A program made the translations under genes and the position numbers. Under the pieces are notes generated by a model. The model did not search any database. It saw nothing but the letters and a program-made list of their open reading frames with translations, and was not told where the DNA came from. From assembly GCA_039819085.1 (NCBI GenBank), contig JBCBSQ010000011.1:35090-99089 (forward strand): a DNA stretch of 64,000 nt. Direction: 5' to 3'. The number at the start of each line of letters is the position of its first letter. The stretch's first letter is position 1. This DNA comes from MED-G105 sp039819085. GTDB lineage: Bacteria; Pseudomonadota; Alphaproteobacteria; Caulobacterales; Parvularculaceae. This document shows positions 28,255-35,506 of the stretch, in pieces.

Positions 28255-28590
28255 ATGCTGATTTCAACCGCCTATGCGCAGGCCGGCGCGGCCGCGCCGG
28301 AAGCGCCGAGCCCGCTTCTGCAGCTCGCGCCGCTCGTCTTCTTGTTCGTCGTCTTTTATTTCCTGCTGATCCGTCCGCAGGCGCAGGCGCGCAAAAAGCA
28401 CATGGAAATGGTCACTGCCGTGAAGCGCGGAGATCAGGTGGTCACCGCCGGCGGCGTCCATGGCAAGGTGTCGAAGGTGCTCGACGACGACAATCTGATG
28501 GTCGACATCGCCGACGGCGTTTCGATCAAGGTCGTCAAATCGACGCTCTCGAACGTGATCTCGAAGTCGGCGCCGGCGAACGACGGCTGA
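28255..28590 (+). CDS. yajC: Preprotein translocase subunit YajC
   Basis: The 111-residue protein has the YajC form: short N-terminus, one membrane helix (LAPLVFLFVVFYFLLIRPQ) and a soluble GDQVVTAGGVHGKV domain. It is an accessory component of the Sec holotranslocon with SecD and SecF. ATG 28255 after TTGGAG gives the usual length; the frame extends upstream without family similarity. It heads the yajC-secD-secF operon. Confidence 0.95.
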   Translation: MLISTAYAQAGAAAPEAPSPLLQLAPLVFLFVVFYFLLIRPQAQARKKHMEMVTAVKRGDQVVTAGGVHGKVSKVLDDDNLMVDIADGVSIKVVKSTLSNVISKSAPANDG

Positions 28591-28652
28591 CGGGCTTGAG
28601 GATTTTTCGCGTCGGCGCCGCCATCGTTCGCGCCTGCGCCGGAGGCTTATAG

Positions 28653-30272
28653 ATGCTTCAATTCAATCGCTGGCAGGTGGGGGGCGTTGCGCTCCTGTTG
28701 TTCTTCGGGGCCTTGTTCGCGTTTCCAAATTTCCTGTCGGAAGAGCAGGCCGCGTCCATGCCGGGCTTCGTGCCGCAAACCCGCGTCAATCTCGGCCTCG
28801 ACCTGCGCGGCGGCTCGTATCTCTTGCTGAAAGTCGAAACCGACGAGGTGATCGACAATCGGATGGCGGGCCTTCGGCGCGAGTTGCAACGAGAAATGCG
28901 CCCGCGCGGCGACCGGCCCCGGATCGCGCTGCAGTCGCTGCCGACATACAATCAGGAAACCACGACCATCACGTTGAGGGTGCGGGATGCGTCGCAGGTT
29001 GAAGACGCGGCGGATCGCGTCCGCGACCTCACCCGCGAAGGCGCGCTCAGCCTTGGACTTGGGGGCCGTCCTTATACGGTTTCCGTCGACGGCGCGCGGA
29101 TTGACGTGGCGATGACGCCGGAGGCGCAGCGCTATTATGGCGATGAGGCGGTCAAAGACTCCATTGAAGTGGTCCGTCGCCGGATTGACCCGGTCGGCAA
29201 CAAGGAAGTCGCGATCCAGCCGCAAGGCGCGGATCGGATCATTGTCCAGGCGCCCGGCGACAATGATCCTGAAAGATTGAAGGCGCTCATCAACCGGACG
29301 GGCCAGCTCAACTTCCACCATGTGGACACCTCGATCAGCCCGCAGGACGCTGAAACGGGCGTCCTGCCGCCGGGACGCGTATCTTTTCCGTATGCCGAGT
29401 ATGAGGGCGCTGGGTCGCTTGTCGTCCACGAAGAGCCTGAAGTCACCGGCGACATGGTGGAGAACGCCAGCGCGGAGCCGAACCCTGACGGCGGCTTTCA
29501 GATCTCTTTCCAGTTTGACGGCCGAGGCGCTCGGCGGTTTGCGGACTTCACCCGTGAGAATGTGGGCGAGCTGTTCGCGATCGTGCTTGACGGCGAGATC
29601 ATCTCCGCGCCGCGCATCCAGTCGCCGATCACCGGCGGTTCGGGGCGCATCACAGGGCAATTCACGCCTGAGGAGGTCTCGCGCACGGCGACCCTTATCC
29701 GCTCCGGCGCGTTGCCGGCGACGCTGACCACGATCGAACAGCGCTCCGTCGGCGCCGAACTCGGCGCGGATTCGGTGCGCGCCGGCGCGATCGCGCTGAT
29801 CGTCGGTTTTGTGGGCGTCATCATCTACATGGTGGTCAGCTATGGCCGCTTCGGCGTCTACGCGGACCTGGCGCTCCTTGCGAATGTCGTGCTCATCGCC
29901 GGCGCGCTGTCGCTGTTCGGCTCGACGCTGACGCTGCCTGGAATCGCCGGCATCGTTCTTACCATCGGCATGGCGGTCGATGCGAACGTGCTCATTTTTG
30001 AGCGCATCCGGGAGGAGATCGCCGGCGGCAAAGCGCCGATCGTCGCTGTTGAGACCGGCTACAAAAAGGCCTGGTCGGCGATCCTCGACGCCAATGTAAC
30101 GACGTTCCTTGCGGCGATGATCATGTTCCAGCTTGGCGCGGGGCCGGTTCGCGGCTTCGCCGTGACGCTCGCCATCGGCGTCGTCACCTCTGTCTTCACT
30201 GCGTTCGTCCTGACGCGGCTCCTCGCCGGGTCATATCTCCTCGGCAGCCGACCCAAGGCGATCGCTCTTTAG
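28653..30272 (+). CDS. secD: Protein translocase subunit SecD
   Basis: The 539-residue inner-membrane protein uses the proton gradient to pull preproteins through SecYEG. One N-terminal helix, a large periplasmic region (LGLDLRGGSYLLLKVET at residues about 48-64, the P1 head) and five C-terminal helices are visible; conserved transmembrane residues sit in VGFVGVIIYMV and GMAVDANVLIFERIREE, the D-relay signature of the RND-like family. It is 62 bases after yajC and 19 before secF. Confidence 0.97.
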   Translation: MLQFNRWQVGGVALLLFFGALFAFPNFLSEEQAASMPGFVPQTRVNLGLDLRGGSYLLLKVETDEVIDNRMAGLRRELQREMRPRGDRPRIALQSLPTYNQETTTITLRVRDASQVEDAADRVRDLTREGALSLGLGGRPYTVSVDGARIDVAMTPEAQRYYGDEAVKDSIEVVRRRIDPVGNKEVAIQPQGADRIIVQAPGDNDPERLKALINRTGQLNFHHVDTSISPQDAETGVLPPGRVSFPYAEYEGAGSLVVHEEPEVTGDMVENASAEPNPDGGFQISFQFDGRGARRFADFTRENVGELFAIVLDGEIISAPRIQSPITGGSGRITGQFTPEEVSRTATLIRSGALPATLTTIEQRSVGAELGADSVRAGAIALIVGFVGVIIYMVVSYGRFGVYADLALLANVVLIAGALSLFGSTLTLPGIAGIVLTIGMAVDANVLIFERIREEIAGGKAPIVAVETGYKKAWSAILDANVTTFLAAMIMFQLGAGPVRGFAVTLAIGVVTSVFTAFVLTRLLAGSYLLGSRPKAIAL

Positions 30273-30291
30273 GTTCATAGAAAGGCGCGGC

Positions 30292-31257
30292 ATGGCGCTC
30301 TTGAAGCTCGTTCCGGAAAACACCTCGATCCCCTTCACATCGATGCGGCTCGTGGCGGCGGTCGCCTCGGCGGCGCTTGTCGTCGCCTCGATCGCGGCGG
30401 TTGCGACCCTCGGGCTGAACTTCGGCGTCGATTTCCGCGGCGGGGTGACCCTCGAAGTCTCGGACGACGCGCCCATTGACCTTGGCGAAGTCAGGCGGGC
30501 CGTCGGCGCGTTGGGGCTTGGCGAGGCGAAAGTTCAGGAGATCGCGGATTCCTCTGGCGAAGGCGGCGGGGTCGTCGTCTTCATCGAGCAACAAGAAGCG
30601 AGCGAAGAGGCGGACGGCGAGGCGGCGCAGTTCGCCGCGCTGACCAAGGTCAAGGCGGCGCTGACGGATCTCCTTGGCGACGGTGTTGATTTTCCCCGCG
30701 AGGAAGTTGTCGGTCCGACCGTCTCCGGCGAACTCATTCAAAAAGGCGTCATCGCCGTGGTGCTCGCGATCGGCATGATGCTGGCGTACATCTGGCTGCG
30801 GTTCGAATGGCAGTTCTCGATCGGGGCCATCATTGCGCTGGTGCATGACGTGATCATCACCCTTGGCATGTTCGCCGTGACGCAGCTCGACTTCACGCTG
30901 GCGATCATCGCCGCCATTCTCACGATTGTCGGCTACTCCATGAACGACACCGTCGTCGTTTACGACCGCGTCCGGGAGAACTTGCGCAAATACAAGAAGA
31001 AAGAGCTGCAGGCGCTTGTCGACCTGTCGATCAACGAGACCCTCTCCCGCACTGTGATGACCTCGTTGACCACCCTCATCGCGCTCCTGTCGCTGTATCT
31101 CCTCGGCGGCGAAGTCTTGCGCGGCTTCACGTTCGCCATGATCTGGGGCGTGTTGATCGGAACCTATTCGTCGGTTTTCGTCGCCGCGCCCCTCTTGCTC
31201 GTGACCGGCGTCAAACGGGACTGGTCGACGGCCGCCCCGGTCGCCGCGACGCCCTAG
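30292..31257 (+). CDS. secF: Protein translocase subunit SecF
   Basis: The 321-residue partner of SecD has six membrane helices and the SecF signatures LNFGVDFRGGVTLEV and GYSMNDTVVVYDRVRENLR. Its periplasmic P4 region is acidic (EEASEEADGEAAQF-like). Together with SecD it drives late steps of Sec export. Downstream genes are not obviously related; the gap of 199 bases to the next gene suggests that the operon ends here, although no good hairpin is seen. Confidence 0.97.
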   Translation: MALLKLVPENTSIPFTSMRLVAAVASAALVVASIAAVATLGLNFGVDFRGGVTLEVSDDAPIDLGEVRRAVGALGLGEAKVQEIADSSGEGGGVVVFIEQQEASEEADGEAAQFAALTKVKAALTDLLGDGVDFPREEVVGPTVSGELIQKGVIAVVLAIGMMLAYIWLRFEWQFSIGAIIALVHDVIITLGMFAVTQLDFTLAIIAAILTIVGYSMNDTVVVYDRVRENLRKYKKKELQALVDLSINETLSRTVMTSLTTLIALLSLYLLGGEVLRGFTFAMIWGVLIGTYSSVFVAAPLLLVTGVKRDWSTAAPVAATP

Positions 31258-31456
31258 TCGCGCAGGCGCGAGGAACTTGCGCGCCCGTCGCGATCGCGCC
31301 TGATCACCGCGACGATCGAAAATTTAATGCGCGGCGCCGCGCAAGAATCCGTCAATTGTTCACTTCCGCGGGCTACCACTTTGCCTGGGGGGGCGTTAAC
31401 CTTATCCCGCGGGGTGGGTGCCCTCGCGGACGGTTTGCTGTGTGGGAGAACGATTG

Positions 31457-32926
31457 ATGAGGGGTGCGGTGGTTCGCTTCGCAATAGGCGCTGTGGCGGC
31501 GCTGACGTTTGCTGCGAGCGCTGAAGCGGGAGAAGAGGCGTCCTGCGCGGCTCAATACACCCTTGAAGAACAGCTGATGCTGGAGTGGGCCGGCCTCGCA
31601 GGCGACCCGCACGCCCAGTTTGCGCTCGCCCAATGCGCCATGCCCGAAGGCGCTGACGAACTTGATCCGGCGGCCATGCGATACGCGCTCAAATGGGTGA
31701 CGCTCGCGGCCTGTGACGCCACCGGCACGGACGACATCGGCGCCCGCGATCGACGCAGCCGCAAACTCAAGGCGCAAGGCGACATTTCGTTTCGCCGATT
31801 CCATGAAATTGAGGCCGACGAAAGCCTCAGCCGCAAAGAGCGGCGGTTTGTTGAGTATCGCGACCACAAGACGAAAGAATTGATGGCGCGCCTGAAGCGC
31901 TTGAAGCGCATGGCTTCGTCGACGGATTTCGACGCCGCCCGCGCGGACGTGGCGGACGAATTCGCGCGCTTTGGCGCCCGGGGACGCGTTCGTTTGGCCT
32001 CGCTTGCGAGCTGCGAATACCTTGATGCGCCCGCGCCCTTCGTCGCCGCCGCATGGGCGGGCGCGGCGGACGCCTGGGATCGCGAACGCGCTCGCTTCGC
32101 AGGCGTTTATGGCGCGTCTGAACGGGACGGTTGGTCGTTCCGTGAAGAAGCCGAACGTCGCGCGGCGGATTTGTCGCCGGCGCAACTGGCGCAGTTCGAG
32201 TACCAAAGGTCGGAACTCGACCGGTACGATCCGATCTATCTTGCGAGGCTCGAAGAGGAGGCGGCGCTCGGCCGTCTCGGCGAATTGCGCACGCTTCAAA
32301 CGGTGGAGTTTGCGACGGCCGGGGCGAACCAGGCGCTGGCGGATGATCGTGACTTGTTGCTCGCGGCCGCCGGTTTGTCTTCCTCTGACGCCGCGCCTGA
32401 CGCTGAGGCGCGTGATCGGCCAGGCGGGTTCACTGGCCCGTCCGTGACCGTCGCCACTCAGTATGCGCTTGAAGCGCTCGGCTTCATGGAATTCGTGAAT
32501 GGGCCGGACAATGATTACGGGCCGTCGACGATCGCCGCGGTCGCCCGGGCGCAGGAATCCGAAGGGCGGGCGGCGACGCGCTGGCTGTCCCACGCCGAGG
32601 TGCGCGACATGGTCTGCCGCGCGGCGACCGAGGCGGAGGATCCGGTTTCCTATTTCAACGTTTCGATGATGTATCTGCGCGGGCAGGGCTACCCTCAGCA
32701 TCTGGCGAAAGCGCGTTACGCAATGGACCAGGCGGACGCGCTGATCGAAGTGAAGCTGATTGATCCTGACACCTTGCCGAAATGGAAGGCGGAGCAGTAT
32801 CCGGCGGTCCGTGCGGAGATTCAGGCCGCGCGCGATGAGCTTGGCGCGGCGTGGAAGCGCTTGCCTGCCGCGACGAAAGCGAAAATGTCCGCCTGGCGGC
32901 CCGGCAGCGAGCCGCTTTGCAACTAG
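31457..32926 (+). CDS. Secreted hypothetical protein with Sel1-like region
   Basis: The 489-residue protein starts at ATG 31457 with a signal peptide (FAIGAVAALTFAASAEAG, cleavage near residue 24). About six cysteines are spread through the chain. Residues about 40-75 (EWAGLAGDPHAQFALAQC) and 410-440 (YFNVSMMYLRGQGYPQHLAKARYAMDQA) look like Sel1/TPR-type helical repeats; residues about 320-390 resemble a peptidoglycan-binding helical bundle (ATQYALEALGFMEFVNGPDNDYGPSTIAAVARAQ-type pattern). The middle is rich in charged helices. An exported, repeat-based scaffold or cell-envelope protein is plausible; the function is unknown. Confidence 0.65.
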   Translation: MRGAVVRFAIGAVAALTFAASAEAGEEASCAAQYTLEEQLMLEWAGLAGDPHAQFALAQCAMPEGADELDPAAMRYALKWVTLAACDATGTDDIGARDRRSRKLKAQGDISFRRFHEIEADESLSRKERRFVEYRDHKTKELMARLKRLKRMASSTDFDAARADVADEFARFGARGRVRLASLASCEYLDAPAPFVAAAWAGAADAWDRERARFAGVYGASERDGWSFREEAERRAADLSPAQLAQFEYQRSELDRYDPIYLARLEEEAALGRLGELRTLQTVEFATAGANQALADDRDLLLAAAGLSSSDAAPDAEARDRPGGFTGPSVTVATQYALEALGFMEFVNGPDNDYGPSTIAAVARAQESEGRAATRWLSHAEVRDMVCRAATEAEDPVSYFNVSMMYLRGQGYPQHLAKARYAMDQADALIEVKLIDPDTLPKWKAEQYPAVRAEIQAARDELGAAWKRLPAATKAKMSAWRPGSEPLCN

Positions 32927-33018
32927 TGGTAAGGCGTCCGGCGCGGTCCTCCGCGAAGGCCCGATCCTTGGCGGCGAAGCGCGCGCGAATTGGCGGCGCG
33001 CTATTGCGCCGACGTCGT

Positions 33019-33074
33019 CTGAACCAACCAGCTTGAATCAATCCACTTAAACCAATCCGCCTGAACCAATCCGC
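33019..33074. repeat. Four tandem copies of a 14-base unit
   Basis: Four consecutive 14-base units, CTGAACCAACCAGC, TTGAATCAATCCAC, TTAAACCAATCCGC and CTGAACCAATCCGC, fill 33019-33074 with one to four differences between neighbours. The block lies between the stop of the preceding gene and the terminator shared with sodB. It is too short and regular to be a CRISPR array. Confidence 0.75.
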
Positions 33075-33125
33075 GTGATGAAGACGGCGTCGCCCGCCGG
33101 GCGCCATGCTGGCGAGTGAGAAACG

Positions 33126-33165
33126 AAAAAGCGCGCCCACTAGAGGGCGCGCATTTGCCTTTTGC
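33126..33165. terminator. Bidirectional intrinsic terminator before sodB end
   Basis: GCGCGCCC at 33131-33138 pairs perfectly with GGGCGCGC at 33145-33152 around ACTAGA. A5 at 33126-33130 gives a U-run for the minus strand and ATTTGCCTTTT follows on the plus strand. It serves the converging sodB and the secreted-protein gene. Confidence 0.8.
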
Positions 33166-33227
33166 TGAACGACGGCGCGCTCTCGCAATTGCGCGCCATG
33201 TTCGCTGGCCAGTCAGGTCTTGATCAG

Positions 33228-33824
33228 TCAGGCCTTGGCCAGATTGTCGTTGGCGAAATCCCAATTGATCAGATGATCGAGGAAGGTGGAGATGTACGCT
33301 GGCCGCTTGTTCTGGTGGTCGAGATAGTAAGCGTGCTCCCATACGTCCATCGTCAGAAGCGGAGTCACGCCTTGCTCGGTGAGCGGCGTATCCGCATTCG
33401 CGGTCTTGCGCACTTCGACCTTGCCGCCCGTCGCGACAAGCCACGCCCAGCCGGAGCCGAACTGCGTGGCGCCCGCCTTGGCGAATTCATCCTTGAACGT
33501 CGCAATGTCGCCGAACGCCGACTTGATCGCGTCGCCGACAGCGCCGGACGGTTCGCCGCCGCCGCTTGGCTTCATCGAATGCCAGAAGAATGTATGGTTC
33601 CAGATCTGCGCCGCGTTGTTGAAGAGGCCCTGATCCTTGCCAGCCGATTCGTGGATGATCTCTTCCAGCGACGCATTGGCGAGCGGCCCGCCGTCGATCA
33701 GCTTGTTGGCGTTGTCGACATAGGCCTGATGATGCTTGCCGTAGTGAAAGTCGAGGGTCTGCTCTGACATGTGGGGCGCGAGGCCGTCGCGAGCGTATGG
33801 AAGCGGCGGTAGCGATAACGCCAT
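33228..33824 (-). CDS. sodB: Superoxide dismutase, Fe/Mn type
   Basis: The 198-residue enzyme removes superoxide. FeSOD metal ligands are visible in order: DFHYGKHHQAYVDNAN (first His), AAQIWNHTFFWHSM (second His), DVWEHAYYLDHQNKRPAYI (Asp and His). The residue pattern ATQFGSGWAWLV points to the iron form by comparison with family examples, though cambialistic use is possible. No signal peptide, so cytoplasmic. It is alone on the minus strand, closed by the terminator at 33126-33165. Confidence 0.96.
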   Translation of the reverse strand: MALSLPPLPYARDGLAPHMSEQTLDFHYGKHHQAYVDNANKLIDGGPLANASLEEIIHESAGKDQGLFNNAAQIWNHTFFWHSMKPSGGGEPSGAVGDAIKSAFGDIATFKDEFAKAGATQFGSGWAWLVATGGKVEVRKTANADTPLTEQGVTPLLTMDVWEHAYYLDHQNKRPAYISTFLDHLINWDFANDNLAKA

Positions 33825-33959
33825 CTTGGTCCTCCGTTTGGTGAAGCTGCGTCCATCGCCTTCTGACGGCGACTGAGGACTTTACGTAACGGTCCAGTGG
33901 CCTAGGTCAATCGGAGGCAGGCGCCCTGCGGCGCCGTCGCCTCTTTCTTGCGAGCGATT

Positions 33960-34688
33960 ATGAAAAACCCTGGCGCGGCGAGGCCTGCCCCCACCATTCC
34001 CAAGACCCTCGCCGAGCTGGTCGGCGCCGATGAAGACTTGCGTCTGACGCTGGGCTACGTGGCGCCGCCGGATCGCATGCGCGTCGCCGCCGTCTTCGCG
34101 CTTGCGCTGGAGTTGAGGCGCGTGCCTGAAGTGGTGAAGGAGCCGCCGATCGGCGAGATTCGGTTGCAGTGGTGGCGCGAGAGGCTCGCCGAACTCGCCG
34201 CAGGCGAGCCGCCGCGCGTTGGCCATCCAACGCTGGAGGCCTTGGCTGCGGCGGCGATCGTCACGCAGGCGACGCTGCCAGCGCTCGAAGCGGCCATCGA
34301 TGCGCGTGCGGAGTTTCTCTACCCGGAGCCTTTTGAAACGCATGACGCGTTTTGGTCGACGCTGGAACGGGCGGAGGCGGTGTTGCTCCTGGCTGCGCCG
34401 GACGCCACGCCGGACGCCTTCATGGGGGAGGTGCGGGACAGGATCGGCCGCTATGCGGCGGCCAGGTGGCGCGCGCGGCTCGCCCCAGCTCTCGGCGCGA
34501 AGTTGCGGGACGCGCTCCTGGAGAACGCGCGTTCACACGCGCCCATCGTCGTCCCGGACAATCTTGATCCGGCGTCTTTGCTATTCGTTGCGCTTACGAA
34601 AGGATATCTTAAAAGAGAGCCTGGCGTGTCTTGGGGGCTGGCGAAGCGGCTCGCTCTCTTCCGCGCCATGGCCCTCGGCCGGCTTTAG
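33960..34688 (+). CDS. Squalene/phytoene synthase-like protein (NDUFAF6-like)
   Basis: The 242-residue protein is a short member of the squalene/phytoene synthase superfamily: LRLTLGYVAPPDRMRVAAVFALALELRRVPEVVKEPPIGEIRLQWWRERL is the typical helical first half. The two DXXXD prenyl-pyrophosphate motifs of true synthases are not evident (APPDRM and FWSTLERAE stand in their places), which agrees with alphaproteobacterial and mitochondrial NDUFAF6-type members that assist respiratory complex I rather than make isoprenoids. ATG 33960 is preferred over TTG 33948. Such a gene commonly follows secDF in Alphaproteobacteria. Confidence 0.8.
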   Translation: MKNPGAARPAPTIPKTLAELVGADEDLRLTLGYVAPPDRMRVAAVFALALELRRVPEVVKEPPIGEIRLQWWRERLAELAAGEPPRVGHPTLEALAAAAIVTQATLPALEAAIDARAEFLYPEPFETHDAFWSTLERAEAVLLLAAPDATPDAFMGEVRDRIGRYAAARWRARLAPALGAKLRDALLENARSHAPIVVPDNLDPASLLFVALTKGYLKREPGVSWGLAKRLALFRAMALGRL

Positions 34689-34827
34689 CTCGGCGGACAA
34701 TCGAAGGTCGCCGATAAGTCGAAGGCCGCAAGACGACGAAAGTGGTCCTCTTCTTGCTTAGTGAAACGCGTCAAGGGTCGCGCGGGTGATGCGTTGACCC
34801 CCTTTAGAGAGAGTTTGGGGTTACGTT

Positions 34828-35049
34828 ATGTCTGAGACCAAGTCGCCAAGCCAGCTTCGCCTTGTGTTGGCCCAATTCCTGTTCGCTCACAAAGTCGACA
34901 TCGAGGGGCTTTACAACGCCCTCGGCGCCGACATCGCCGAATGCGACGGCGAGGCCGTTTCGCACATGGCCGGCGTGATCGACGGCGTCAATCTCGCCGC
35001 CGCCAAGATCCGCAGCCACGGCATCGATGAGTGGGCGCGCCACCTTTAA
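34828..35049 (+). CDS. Small conserved-looking hypothetical protein
   Basis: The 73-residue protein (N-terminus MSETKSPSQLRLVLAQFLFA) is soluble, helical and mildly acidic, with one cysteine. Codon use is like that of its neighbours. The ATG follows TTTGGGGT, a weak ribosome binding site. I do not recognise the family. A 139-base gap precedes it. Confidence 0.6.
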   Translation: MSETKSPSQLRLVLAQFLFAHKVDIEGLYNALGADIAECDGEAVSHMAGVIDGVNLAAAKIRSHGIDEWARHL

Positions 35050-35226
35050 TCGCCTGACTTGTGGGGTCGATACCGACCGCCGACGAAGAGTACCGGATGG
35101 CCCTGACGCGATTGCGCGCAGGGCCATTTGAGTCTGTAGCGATGCAAGCTGAACTCGGCGCGCGCCTGCGCGTGCGCGGGCGCATTCCCGCGACGACACC
35201 GCCTCTGTCAGTGATATGCTCTTCAG

Positions 35227-35493
35227 ATGATAAAGCGATCCATCGCGATTGACGGACATCGCACGAGCATTGCGCTCGAAGCGGAATTCTGGAGCGTGAT
35301 CGACGCGCTTGCGGCGGCGCGGGGCGAAAGTCTCGCAAGCTTCGTCGGTCGTCTCGATTCGGCCAGGGTGTCGGAAGGACCGACGTGCGGGCTGGCCTCG
35401 TACCTTCGCGTCGCAGCGCTGAAGGCGGCGCTCGATCCGGGTCAATCTCAATTCGCCCAAACGGCGCCGCCCGCGGTCGAGGCGTCGGACTAA
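35227..35493 (+). CDS. Ribbon-helix-helix domain protein
   Basis: The 88-residue protein begins MIKRSIAIDGHRTSIALEAEFWSVIDALAAARGESLASFV, the ribbon-helix-helix form seen in small alphaproteobacterial proteins annotated as RHH-4 or aryl-sulfate-sulfotransferase-like. The beta-strand residues at the N-terminus and the two helices would bind DNA as a dimer. No toxin gene is adjacent, so an antitoxin role is unlikely. Its target is unknown. It converges with the GlnE-like gene, 13 bases between stops. Confidence 0.8.
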   Translation: MIKRSIAIDGHRTSIALEAEFWSVIDALAAARGESLASFVGRLDSARVSEGPTCGLASYLRVAALKAALDPGQSQFAQTAPPAVEASD

Positions 35494-35506
35494 GCCTTTG
35501 TCTTGA

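Noticed and set aside
31373..32701. 442-codon minus-strand frame
   Set aside because: It is antisense to the secreted repeat protein, which has a signal peptide and helical repeats; the minus frame is Arg-rich with no recognisable domain.
33019..33074. CRISPR array
   Set aside because: Units are 14 bases, directly adjacent and degenerate, with no spacers and no cas genes.
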